Source: a virus
IMG/VR virus record: IMGVR_UViG_3300021956_000082
Location: 1-23,327 of that record
Strand: one strand, 5' to 3'
Length of the DNA stretch: 23,327 nt
The notes beneath the pieces were generated by a model. It was not told the origin of the DNA and did no database searches. It saw only the letters and a list, made by a program, of their open reading frames with translations. How positions within the stretch are numbered: the first letter of the stretch is position 1; each line of letters begins with the position of its first letter. A program made the translations under genes and the position numbers. Below are positions 13,806-21,342 of this stretch, piece by piece.

Positions 13806-14056
13806 TGACTACACAAGAACTTATTGAAAAGTATACTGATGAATCAGGTGAATTTATATTTGGCATTGATAAAGTAATGGATGCAATAAGACCAAATGCA
13901 TTATATGAACTCTCTATTAACGCAGGATTTTTTAACGTGACTCGTTGGGACGAAGGTCAAAATATGGAAGCACCAAGTTCACAAGAAATACGAGAAGAAT
14001 ATTTAAGACATAAAGCAATTAAAGAAACTTTAGATTATATTAGGAGCAAGGCATGA
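13802..14056 (+). CDS. Small partner of fibre 1, possible fibre chaperone, 84 aa
   Basis: An 84-residue acidic helical protein embedded between two glycine-rich fibres, overlapping both (ATGA at each end; a second ATG at 13805 is possible). It contains IDKVMDAIRPNALYELS (22-38), FFNVTRWDEGQNMEAPS (43-59) and a C-terminal helix with EEYLRHKAIKETLDYI. The pattern of a short helix, two strands with W-DEG, and a charged helix resembles small XkdW-like or tail-fibre-assembly proteins that follow fibre genes. That resemblance is weak. Its place matches that of the two oxygenases behind fibres 2 and 3, so a fibre-folding or fibre-modifying partner is a reasonable guess. Confidence 0.66.
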   Translation: MMTTQELIEKYTDESGEFIFGIDKVMDAIRPNALYELSINAGFFNVTRWDEGQNMEAPSSQEIREEYLRHKAIKETLDYIRSKA

Positions 14057-15678
14057 GTATTGTTTTACAAGGTACAGGTATAGTTAATACTACGTGGACA
14101 ACGGCTACACGCCCTTCTTCTCCATCTATTGCTCAAGTTGGATATAACACAGATACAGGATTTATGGAGTATTGGACTGGAACTGCTTGGATTTCAACAG
14201 GACAAGTTTACGATGCTGCAACAACATCAACAGGATTCTTTGCATTACCGTCAGGTACAACTGCACAAAGACCTGTGTCTCCAGCAAGTGGCTATACAAG
14301 ATTTAATACAACATTAAATGCAGTGGAATCTTATTCTGGCGTGACAAGTAAATGGGAAATATTATCAACCTATACTTCTATTCCAGGAACTCCAACTATT
14401 GGAACTGCTACTGCTACTGGCACTACTACTGCTACAGTGGCATTTACTCCTCCAGCTGATCTTGGAGGTGGAGTATCTTCTTATACAGCTACATCAAGCC
14501 CAGGGGGTATTACAGCAAGCGCTGGATCATCTCCTATCACGGTAACTGGATTAACAGGTGGAACTTCATATACATTTACAGTAACAGCTACTAATAGCGC
14601 TGGTACTTCTCCAGCAAGCTCTGCATCTAATTCAATTACAACTTGGACGGTTCCAGGTGCACCTACTATTGGTACTGCTACTAAAACAGGTGCAACTACT
14701 GCAACAGTTTCTTATACTGCTCCTGGTAATAATGGAGGTACGGCAATTACATCATATACAGCTGTATCTAGCCCAGGCGGTGTTACAGGTACATTAGCAA
14801 CTGCTGGATCAGGTACTATTACTGTATCAGGTTTAACTGGTAATACAACATACACATTTGTTGTTTATGCTACTAATGCTGTGGGAAACTCTGCAAATAG
14901 TTCTGCTTCTAATTCAATTACTACTGATCCTTTAGTTTATACAGTGGATTATTTAATTGTAGCTGGAGGTGGAGGTGGGGCTAATTCCTTAGCTGGCGGT
15001 GGTGGAGCTGGTGGTTTTAGAACAGGTACAGGTCAGTCTGTTACCCAAGCAACTGCATATCCAGTTACAGTAGGTTCTGGTGGTGCAGGTAATGGTAGTA
15101 GTGTAAAAGGCACTAGTGGTAATCCATCATCTGTATTCTCTGTGACTTCAACAGGTGGAGGTGGTGGAGGTGGCAATTCATCTCGTCCCGGTGCTCCAGG
15201 TGGTTCTGGAGGTGGAGGTGGACCTAATGACTTAGGTGGTGGCGGAGGTGGTACAGGTACTCCTGGTCAAGGCACTAATGGAGGTACGGGTAACGGAGGC
15301 GGTCCGTTTGGTGGCGGTGGCGGTGGCGGTGCTAATACTGCTGGTTCTGGCGGCACAGGTGCTCCTGGTGGTCCTGGTACAGCAAATTCTTATTCTGGTT
15401 CTCCTGTAACTTATGCAGGTGGTGGGGCTGGATGTAATAACGGTGGTGGTGGAGGTACTGGAGGTACTGGTGGAGGCGGTCCTGGTACAGGTACAGCAGG
15501 GACTGCTAATACGGGTGGTGGTGGAGGAGCATCAAACCCATCTACTGGCGGCACTGGAGGTTCTGGAGTAGTTATTATTAGATACCCTGGTTCACAAACA
15601 GGTAGTGGTGGAACTGTAACTAACGTAGGCGGATATACAATTCATACATTTACATCAAGCGGAACATTTACAGGATGA
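14053..15678 (+). CDS. Tail fibre 2: two Fn3 domains and a glycine-rich tip
   Basis: A 541-residue paralogue of the fibre at 12171. An N-terminal WTTATRPSSPS/GYNTDTGFMEYWTG segment (residues 15-45) is unique to this copy. A FALPSGTTAQRP to YTRFNTTLNAVESYSG module (63-95) is then shared. Two Fn3-like domains lie at about 109-201 and 202-294. The glycine-rich region runs from LIVAGGGGG (about 301) to about 505, with GTGTPGQGTNGG and TYAGGG blocks like fibre 1. The tail GVVIIRYPG to IHTFTSSGTFTG is a variant of the common C-terminus. Protein similarity is high, but the DNA is diverged at synonymous sites. The stop overlaps the oxygenase start (ATGATG). Confidence 0.85.
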   Translation: MSIVLQGTGIVNTTWTTATRPSSPSIAQVGYNTDTGFMEYWTGTAWISTGQVYDAATTSTGFFALPSGTTAQRPVSPASGYTRFNTTLNAVESYSGVTSKWEILSTYTSIPGTPTIGTATATGTTTATVAFTPPADLGGGVSSYTATSSPGGITASAGSSPITVTGLTGGTSYTFTVTATNSAGTSPASSASNSITTWTVPGAPTIGTATKTGATTATVSYTAPGNNGGTAITSYTAVSSPGGVTGTLATAGSGTITVSGLTGNTTYTFVVYATNAVGNSANSSASNSITTDPLVYTVDYLIVAGGGGGANSLAGGGGAGGFRTGTGQSVTQATAYPVTVGSGGAGNGSSVKGTSGNPSSVFSVTSTGGGGGGGNSSRPGAPGGSGGGGGPNDLGGGGGGTGTPGQGTNGGTGNGGGPFGGGGGGGANTAGSGGTGAPGGPGTANSYSGSPVTYAGGGAGCNNGGGGGTGGTGGGGPGTGTAGTANTGGGGGASNPSTGGTGGSGVVIIRYPGSQTGSGGTVTNVGGYTIHTFTSSGTFTG

Positions 15679-16223
15679 TGCACGTAGAAAAATTTATACC
15701 TGATTCGTATAAAAATGATTTGATTTTATTGATGGGAGATGATTATTTCCCTTGGTACTATAATGCCATGACAATATCATATGATGACCATGACATATTT
15801 TATCAATTTACCCACAATATATATGGCGAAGATAAAATTAAATCTGAAACATTTTATAGAGTTCAACCATTGTTATATTTCTTTGAACAATCATCAGGTT
15901 TAAAGATTAAAAGCATTAGAAGAATTAAAGTTAATTTATTGCCTAGACAGCCAGTATCAGAAGACCAAGAAAAGACAGCTATGCATACTGACTTGGATTA
16001 TGAAGAAAATGCAAAAGATACTAAAAATTTTATATCCATTGTTTACTACGTAATAGACTCTGACGGAGATACTGTTATATGCGATAATAATGGTAACGAA
16101 TTAAAAAGAGTTAGCCCAAAAGCTGGGGATTGTGTTTGGTTTAGATCAGATATGCCACACTATCCCGAAGTGCCAAAAATACATAAAAGAAGAATTGTTA
16201 TTAATATAATTGTAGAAGTTTAA
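15675..16223 (+). CDS. 2-oxoglutarate/Fe(II)-dependent oxygenase 1
   Basis: A 182-residue protein with the signature of 2OG-Fe(II) oxygenases (prolyl-4-hydroxylase-like double-stranded beta-helix). The metal triad is H104-T-D106 and H162, and R172 or R173 ten or eleven residues later is placed to hold 2-oxoglutarate. The surrounding strands fit: ISIVYYVIDSDGDTVI, KAGDCVWFRSDMPHYP and RIVINIIVEV. No DNA-binding or AlkB-type motif is seen. It is coupled to fibre 2 by a four-base overlap and lies ahead of fibre 3, so its substrate may be a fibre, for example prolines in the glycine-rich tip. Alternatives are nucleic acid or lipopolysaccharide precursor hydroxylation. The enzyme family is well supported; the substrate is inference. 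Confidence 0.84.
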   Translation: MMHVEKFIPDSYKNDLILLMGDDYFPWYYNAMTISYDDHDIFYQFTHNIYGEDKIKSETFYRVQPLLYFFEQSSGLKIKSIRRIKVNLLPRQPVSEDQEKTAMHTDLDYEENAKDTKNFISIVYYVIDSDGDTVICDNNGNELKRVSPKAGDCVWFRSDMPHYPEVPKIHKRRIVINIIVEV

Positions 16224-16232
16224 GGATAAAAT

Positions 16233-17714
16233 ATGAGTTCAGTAGTTATAGCAGGCGATACCTCAGGAAGTATAACCTTACAAGCACCAGCAATAGCTGG
16301 ATCTAATACTATTACTTTACCTGCATCTACAGGTTATTTATTTGTCACTCCTACAGCGGGAACATTAGGTACATCTTCAGGCGGTACAGGACTCTCAAGT
16401 TTTACTTCTGGTGGAGCTATGTATGCTACATCTACAAGTGCTTTAACTACAGGAACATTGCCAATAGCTTCTGGAGGCACAAACAACTCGGCACTAGCTG
16501 TAACCGCAGGTGGAGCTTTATATACAGATGGTTCAAAAATAGTTAACGTAGGTGCTGGAACTTCAGGTCAGTTTCTAAAATCAAATGGTGCATCAGCTCC
16601 AACTTGGGCTACAGCAGGATTATCTTGGCAGTCTGTACAAACAACAGGATTTACGGCAACTGCTGGAAACGCATATCCATGTAATACCACATCAGCGGCA
16701 TTCACTGTTACATTACCTGCAAGTCCATCAATAGGAGATCAAGTACAAATTGTAGACTATGCTGCGACATTTGCTACTAACAATCTAACAGTTGGTAGAA
16801 ACGGAAACAAAATTATAGGACAAACTTCTAATTATTTACTAACTACAAATAGAGAAGCAGTTATTTTTACTTACATTGATTCAACTCAAGGATGGGTAGT
16901 TTCAAGCGCTGCTTATACTACTACACCACTTACATCGCCACCATATTCTGCATCATTTCTTGTAGTTGCTGGTGGTGGAGGCGGTAATAATGTTGAGAAT
17001 GCTGGAGGTGGTGGTGGCGCTGGGGGTTTATTAAGTGGAACAGTCACTTTAACAGCGGCTCAAGTTTATACAGCTACAGTAGGTGGAGGCGGTAGCGCAG
17101 GAGTCAACGGATCAAATTCAGTTTTATCTGGTTCAGGAATCTCAACTCAAACAGCTATCGGCGGAGGAGGTGGATCAGCTGCTGGTACTCGTGCCGCTGC
17201 AGGAGCGCCTGGTGGATCTGGTGGAGGCGGTGGTGGATGGGATGGCGGAACTTACAGTGCTGGCGGTTCTGGAACTCCTGGTCAAGGTAATTCTGGTGCT
17301 TCTGGAAGCCCTACTGCTTTTGGTGGCGGTGGCGGAGGTGCTGGTGCTGCTGCAACAACAAAAAATGGAGCAAACGGATCTGCTTCATCTATTACAGGAT
17401 CATCTGTGACTTATGCAGGTGGGGGTGGAGGAGGATCAGATACAAGATTTGGTACTGGCGGTACTGGTGGATCGGGTGGCGGAGGTGCCGGTGCTGTACC
17501 AGGTTCAGGTGGAGCTGGAACTGCTAATCTTGGCGGAGGTGGTGGTGGTTCTGGAAATGGAGGAGGACCTGGTGGTACTGGAGGTTCTGGTGTAGTAATA
17601 TTGTCAGTTCCAACTGTAAACTATACAGGAACTACTACAGGTAGTCCAACCGTTACAACATCTGGATCTGATACTATTATTAAATTTACAGCATCGGGAA
17701 CTTATACTGCATAA
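16233..17714 (+). CDS. Tail fibre 3: GGTG shaft and glycine-rich tip
   Basis: A 493-residue fibre with a different base from fibres 1 and 2. It opens MSSVVIAGDTSGSITLQAPA, a common phage-fibre N-terminus, followed by SSGGTGLSSF and ASGGTNNSAL shaft turns and a compact beta domain at about 130-235 (SWQSVQTTGFTATAGNAYPC, GDQVQIVDYA, QGWVVSSAAY). No Fn3 domain is present. From FLVVAGGGGG (about 242) to about 455 it has the same glycine-rich tip type as fibres 1 and 2, including SGTPGQGNSG and VTYAGGGGG. The shared C-terminus GVVILSVP to IIKFTASGTYTA closes it. AAGGAT provides the SD. The stop overlaps oxygenase 2 (TAATG). Confidence 0.84.
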   Translation: MSSVVIAGDTSGSITLQAPAIAGSNTITLPASTGYLFVTPTAGTLGTSSGGTGLSSFTSGGAMYATSTSALTTGTLPIASGGTNNSALAVTAGGALYTDGSKIVNVGAGTSGQFLKSNGASAPTWATAGLSWQSVQTTGFTATAGNAYPCNTTSAAFTVTLPASPSIGDQVQIVDYAATFATNNLTVGRNGNKIIGQTSNYLLTTNREAVIFTYIDSTQGWVVSSAAYTTTPLTSPPYSASFLVVAGGGGGNNVENAGGGGGAGGLLSGTVTLTAAQVYTATVGGGGSAGVNGSNSVLSGSGISTQTAIGGGGGSAAGTRAAAGAPGGSGGGGGGWDGGTYSAGGSGTPGQGNSGASGSPTAFGGGGGGAGAAATTKNGANGSASSITGSSVTYAGGGGGGSDTRFGTGGTGGSGGGGAGAVPGSGGAGTANLGGGGGGSGNGGGPGGTGGSGVVILSVPTVNYTGTTTGSPTVTTSGSDTIIKFTASGTYTA

Positions 17715-18271
17715 TGACTTCATTTATATATGAGCACCAAATAGAAGATACAAGTATTTGTGATGAAATCATTCAATACTTTAAACAAAGCAACAATAAA
17801 ACACAGGGGAAAATATACAAAGATTCTGTTTATACAATAGACGAAACAATAAAAGCTTCTACAGATGTTTATTTAGATCCGTGTCCACTTGCAGAAAAAT
17901 ATTGTATACAGCTACAAAAGGCATTGGATGAATATATAAACATATATGAGTTTAGTGGAAAATGTGCTGAATTTGGTTTAGTTGAAAGAATTAATATTCA
18001 ACAGTATTTACCAAGCCAAGGTTTTCATATGTGGCATAGTGAAAGAATGCATGGAAATGGAGCTGCATCATCAAGACATTTAGTGTTTATGACTTATCTT
18101 AATGATGTTAATGACGGCGGTGAAACAGAATTTTATTATCAACAAATAAAAATTAAACCTAAAAAAGGTAAAATAGTTATATTTCCAACAGACTGGACGC
18201 ATACACATAGGGGTATTACTTCCAAGACAGAGGAAAAATATATTACAACTGGGTGGTTTAACTTTAAATAG
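17714..18271 (+). CDS. 2-oxoglutarate/Fe(II)-dependent oxygenase 2 (prolyl hydroxylase-like)
   Basis: A 185-residue 2OG-Fe(II) oxygenase of the type common in phages. The proximal motif is WHSE (H108, E110), so the usual H-x-D is H-x-E. It is followed by HLVFMTYLNDVNDGGETEF (122-140), the strand KIVIFPTDWTHTHRG with distal H165, and K175 in EKYITTGWF as the likely 2-oxoglutarate-binding basic residue. Length and strand order fit a complete enzyme. It differs greatly from oxygenase 1, so the two are not recent duplicates. It directly follows glycine-rich fibre 3 with a one-base overlap. A role in hydroxylating virion protein is suggested by this position; DNA or host-metabolite substrates are possible. 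Confidence 0.87.
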   Translation: MTSFIYEHQIEDTSICDEIIQYFKQSNNKTQGKIYKDSVYTIDETIKASTDVYLDPCPLAEKYCIQLQKALDEYINIYEFSGKCAEFGLVERINIQQYLPSQGFHMWHSERMHGNGAASSRHLVFMTYLNDVNDGGETEFYYQQIKIKPKKGKIVIFPTDWTHTHRGITSKTEEKYITTGWFNFK

Positions 18272-18292
18272 ATTTTTAACAAGGAGAAACAA

Positions 18293-18667
18293 ATGAGTCA
18301 TTTTGCAAAAGTATGTGATGGTAAAGTTATACGAGTAATCGTAGCTGAACCAGAATTTTTTCAAACATTCGTAGATGATAGTCCAGGTGAATGGATTCAA
18401 ACATCTTATAATACACGTGGTGGTAAACACTATGATCCAGAAACAGGATTAGAAGATGATAAACCAGCTTTACGTGGTAACTATGCTGGACCTGGTATGG
18501 TTTATGATCGTACAAACGATGTATTTTATAACCAACAACCATTTCCTTCATGGACATTAAATAATACAACATGGACATGGGAAGCTCCAACACCTATGCC
18601 AGTAGCTGAAGGTAAAATTTATACGTGGGATGAAGCTACAGTATCTTGGGTTGAAGTAGCGGAATAA
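18293..18667 (+). CDS. Conserved phage fibre-region protein with WDE module, 124 aa
   Basis: A 124-residue protein with a strong SD (AAGGAG). The N-terminal half (MSHFAKVCDGKVIRVIVAE, then GEWIQTSYNTRGGKHYD) and the C-terminal half (PFPSWTLNNTTWTWEAPTP, YTWDEATVSWVEV) match a family that I recall from many cyanophages and other aquatic phages, encoded near tail-fibre genes. The biochemical role is unknown; roles in fibre assembly or as a small virion protein have been supposed. The second half is duplicated as the separate 55-residue gene at 11986. The two related genes flank the glycine-rich fibre block. The stop overlaps the next gene by one base. Confidence 0.78.
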   Translation: MSHFAKVCDGKVIRVIVAEPEFFQTFVDDSPGEWIQTSYNTRGGKHYDPETGLEDDKPALRGNYAGPGMVYDRTNDVFYNQQPFPSWTLNNTTWTWEAPTPMPVAEGKIYTWDEATVSWVEVAE

Positions 18668-19149
18668 TGAAAATTCTAGTTGGCGTTTTAATTACTTTAT
18701 TTTTATTGTTGATGGTAGAGCTGCATCTATCTTCACCAGCTCATGCTGAAACAACAGTAATACAAAATAAAGGAATGCCAGTACCTAGTGCTATGGCACC
18801 TAGTATGTCTGCGTTCTCACAAGATGTTTGTGCAGTACCAGTATCAGGTGCAGGTAATGTTGGCGTATTTTCAATCTCAGGTGGTACGGTTCTCCTTGAC
18901 CAAAACTGCGTTAAAATTAAGTTAGCAAAAACATTAAACGATTTAGGACTTAAAGTGGCTGCAGTATCGGTGCTATGCCAAGATCCTACAGTATGGGATG
19001 CTATGGAAATGTCAGGTTCACCTTGTCCTATGGGCGGTGCTGTAGGTCAGGCTGCTAAGAAAGCATGGTTCACTAAGTATCCTGAAAGGTTCAAAAAACT
19101 ATATGGCGAGGATTATAATATTCCTGCTTTGCCTCCTACTAAGGAATAA
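18667..19149 (+). CDS. Secreted protein of unknown function, 160 aa
   Basis: A 160-residue protein with a typical signal peptide: basic MK, hydrophobic LVGVLITLFLLLMV, and an SPAHA cleavage site after residue 27. The mature part carries four Cys (55, 81, 104, 120), enough for two disulfides in the periplasm. It has a conserved-looking core NCVKIKLAKTLNDLGLKVAA then VLCQDPTVWDAM. I recall similar exported proteins just before lysis genes in aquatic podoviruses, with no assigned role. The gene overlaps its upstream neighbour by one base and the next gene by 47 bases in another frame. A lysis or superinfection role is possible, but nothing in the sequence proves it. Confidence 0.75.
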   Translation: MKILVGVLITLFLLLMVELHLSSPAHAETTVIQNKGMPVPSAMAPSMSAFSQDVCAVPVSGAGNVGVFSISGGTVLLDQNCVKIKLAKTLNDLGLKVAAVSVLCQDPTVWDAMEMSGSPCPMGGAVGQAAKKAWFTKYPERFKKLYGEDYNIPALPPTKE

Positions 19150-20146
19150 CGCATATGCTACTTGGTGTAGTTGGGGACAAAATCAAACAGGGTACATTGA
19201 AAATTTATATTGTACTGATCAATGGGCTTATGGCTATGTATTACAAAGTATATGGTGCCCTTCTCATACAAGTGACCCGTCTTGTGCAGCTTATTATCAA
19301 CCTGTTTGTACAGCTCAAGTTGAATATAGAACTTTGTCTTGCCCGATACACCAATCAGGTGCCATTAATGAAACTAGAACTTATCAATGTTCTTCACAAA
19401 GTTGGGGACCTTGGACAACGACTTCTACAAATTGCACGCAAGATCCTCCAACGTGTATTGAATCTACTGAGACGAGGCAACTAACATGTCAAGCTGGTTA
19501 CGAAGGGTTATTGCAAGAACAGAGAAGTTCACTATGCTCAGATCCATATGGTTCGCCAACTTGGACTGCTTGGTCAACATTGTCCAATACTTGCACGATG
19601 ACGGCGACGAATATCAACAACCCAGTGAGTCCTATAAGTCCGATCAGTCCAACGAACCCAAACAGTGTAATAAGTCAGCAGATCACAACTGCGCCAATTG
19701 TGGTGCCGGAATCAGTAACGGTACAGGACATGACTGCTATTGTAACTACCCCATCAACAGAAACAGTAACCACTTCGGTAGCCACAGTGCAAAGCACTTC
19801 AACGACAGCGTCAACGAATACAACGAGCTCTATACCAAGCTCAAATACTACGACGACGTCGGCTACCGTGAAAGCACCAGAAACACCGAAGGGTAAAGAA
19901 ATAGTACCAGGATTTGGCATCGTCATGTCGATGCAACTTATAAACTCAGGTTACAACCTGCAACAGCAACAAATAGAAGAGTCAATTAAACTTATACAGG
20001 AACAAGATTATGAGCGACAACAAAACATACTCCTTGAATTTATCAGCGCAAATGATACTGGGGATTATATTATCCGTGCTAGTGCCAATAGGTGGCGCAG
20101 TATATTACGGGATAACCCTCTTCAACGATTTGACCTCGACGATTGA
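19103..20146 (+). CDS. Secreted Cys-rich protein with thrombospondin-like W..W repeats
   Basis: A 347-residue protein. Residues 1-19 form a signal peptide ending NAYA. Residues 20-165 are Cys-rich, with two thrombospondin type 1-like units (WGPW at 101-104 and WTAW at 154-157, each followed by a Thr/Ser/Asn-Cys pattern and each preceded by an ETR and Cys-containing segment). Residues about 166-260 form a Pro then Ser/Thr-rich linker, probably extended. The C-terminal part, from KGKEIVPGFGIVMSMQL to NPLQRFDLDD, is a distinct conserved-looking domain. This frame is chosen over two other open frames because of the signal peptide, Cys pattern and W repeats. It overlaps genes at both ends (47 and 137 bases). 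The role is unknown; export suggests action at the envelope or on the virion. Confidence 0.76.
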   Translation: MARIIIFLLCLLLRNNAYATWCSWGQNQTGYIENLYCTDQWAYGYVLQSIWCPSHTSDPSCAAYYQPVCTAQVEYRTLSCPIHQSGAINETRTYQCSSQSWGPWTTTSTNCTQDPPTCIESTETRQLTCQAGYEGLLQEQRSSLCSDPYGSPTWTAWSTLSNTCTMTATNINNPVSPISPISPTNPNSVISQQITTAPIVVPESVTVQDMTAIVTTPSTETVTTSVATVQSTSTTASTNTTSSIPSSNTTTTSATVKAPETPKGKEIVPGFGIVMSMQLINSGYNLQQQQIEESIKLIQEQDYERQQNILLEFISANDTGDYIIRASANRWRSILRDNPLQRFDLDD

Positions 20147-20405
20147 GGAAGTGAAAAAGATGAGCACAGTTGAGACTAGAATCACAGTGCTTGAAGATAG
20201 ATCTAAATCAGTAGAACGTCAATTAGTTGATGTGATGATGTCTAACAATCGAGCTCTTGAAAAAGCCAACGAAGCTTATGGCAAAGCAATCGAAGCTAAC
20301 AGCGTTGCTAAAGGCACTGCAGATAAAGTTGTAGATACTGTAACTAATGTTAAAGACGAAATGAAACAATTAAGAAAGGCAATGGTTAATCCATTGAATA
20401 ACTAA
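20010..20405 (+). CDS. Membrane-anchored coiled-coil protein, possible lysis accessory or inner-membrane spanin
   Basis: A 131-residue protein with one N-terminal membrane segment (about 15-38, ILGIILSVLVPIGGAVYYG) followed by a long charged helix (ETRITVLEDRSKSVERQL and onward), predicted as a coiled coil. The layout fits a spanin inner-membrane subunit or a holin-accessory protein, and the next two genes are holin and lysozyme. AGGA lies about nine bases before the ATG. The start region overlaps the secreted-protein gene by 137 bases in another frame. A later ATG at 20160 with SD GAGGA would avoid the overlap but remove the membrane segment. No lipoprotein partner (outer-membrane spanin) was seen nearby. 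Confidence 0.72.
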   Translation: MSDNKTYSLNLSAQMILGIILSVLVPIGGAVYYGITLFNDLTSTIEEVKKMSTVETRITVLEDRSKSVERQLVDVMMSNNRALEKANEAYGKAIEANSVAKGTADKVVDTVTNVKDEMKQLRKAMVNPLNN

Positions 20406-20406
20406 C

Positions 20407-20892
20407 ATGCTATCAATATTAAGCTCGATTTTAGGTTTTGCAACCGCAGGTCTTCCTAATATATTAGGGTTCTTTCAACAACGTGGTGATCAAAAGCATG
20501 AAAGAGAAATGGCTAAGCTACAAACAGAACGTGAGTTAGAATTAGCTAAAGCAGGCTTTATCGCACAAGAAAAAATAGAAGCTATTAAATTAGATGAAAT
20601 TAATGCACAAACATACGCAGAAGAACGTGTAGCATTATACGACCACGATAAAAAGTTAGTAGAATCTGCTTCTCCTACAGTACGTAATTGGAACGCTATG
20701 GTTAGACCTATAGTAGCATTTATTTTTGTAGGTGAGTTAGTGCTTATTAATTTTGTGACTTTATTCTGGGCTATGTGGACAGGTACTGATTTTGTAGTAG
20801 CTTCAGATACAGTGTTTTCAACAGATGAAATGGCTATCGTAGCATCAATTATCGGATTCTACTTTGGTTCAAGAACTTGGGAAAAGAAATAA
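20407..20892 (+). CDS. Holin, three-TM gene-transfer-agent type
   Basis: A 161-residue protein matching the three-TM holin family known from gene transfer agents and phages (Holin_3TMs). A hydrophobic N-terminus (MLSILSSILGFATAGLPNIL) precedes a long charged helix (about 28-85), then ASPTVRNWNAMVRPIVAF, a strong membrane segment (about 100-124), an acidic loop, and a last hydrophobic segment (142-155) ending GSRTWEKK. Holins collect in the inner membrane and open it at a set time so that lysozyme can reach the wall. The gene is one base from the upstream coiled-coil gene and abuts the lysozyme start, as expected for a lysis cassette. Confidence 0.82.
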   Translation: MLSILSSILGFATAGLPNILGFFQQRGDQKHEREMAKLQTERELELAKAGFIAQEKIEAIKLDEINAQTYAEERVALYDHDKKLVESASPTVRNWNAMVRPIVAFIFVGELVLINFVTLFWAMWTGTDFVVASDTVFSTDEMAIVASIIGFYFGSRTWEKK

Positions 20893-21342
20893 GTGAATGT
20901 ATCAAAAGCTGGCATCGTTCTTATTAAACATCATGAAGGTGTGCGTAATCGCCCCTATACATGTCCTGCTGGCTTGTGGACTGTTGGTGTTGGTCACCTT
21001 ATCGGCGATGGCAAATCTTTGCCTGATTCTTGGAACAGAACTTTTACGCAGGAAGAAATAGATGGACTTCTTAAATCAGACTTACGTCGCTTCGAGTTGG
21101 GATTACATAGAATGTTACCTAACGTGCCTCTTAGACAAGGGGAGTTTGACGCTCTTATCAGCTTTTGCTTTAATTTGGGTCTTGGATGCTTTCAGCGTTC
21201 AACTGTCCGTCAAGCGCTTCTTCGCGGTGATAAAAAGGCGGCTATGGAATCGTTAGTGAAATATTGTCGTGCAGGTGTTAAAATACTGAAAGGTCTGCAA
21301 ACTCGCAGATTGGATGAACGAGCACTTTTTGAGGGTAGATAA
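20893..21342 (+). CDS. Endolysin, GH24 phage lysozyme
   Basis: A 149-residue soluble phage lysozyme (glycoside hydrolase family 24), which cuts peptidoglycan glycan chains. The catalytic E-x8-(D/C)-x5-T triad is present as E15, C24 and T30 in HHEGVRNRPYTCPAGLWTVG. The Cys variant occurs in P22-like enzymes. GVGH at 32-35, the segment ending in LRQGEFDALISFCFNLG (121-137 of the coding order is approximate), and the C-terminal RRLDERALFEG are family features. No signal or SAR anchor is visible, so it relies on the holin. It begins with GTG directly after the holin stop; no in-frame ATG is nearby. The stop overlaps the nozzle start (TAATG). Confidence 0.93.
   Translation: MNVSKAGIVLIKHHEGVRNRPYTCPAGLWTVGVGHLIGDGKSLPDSWNRTFTQEEIDGLLKSDLRRFELGLHRMLPNVPLRQGEFDALISFCFNLGLGCFQRSTVRQALLRGDKKAAMESLVKYCRAGVKILKGLQTRRLDERALFEGR

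Noticed and set aside
19155-19896. Two other open frames inside the secreted-protein gene
   Set aside because: They lack a signal peptide, family motifs and sensible composition; the 19103 frame has the signal peptide, Cys pattern and W..W repeats.
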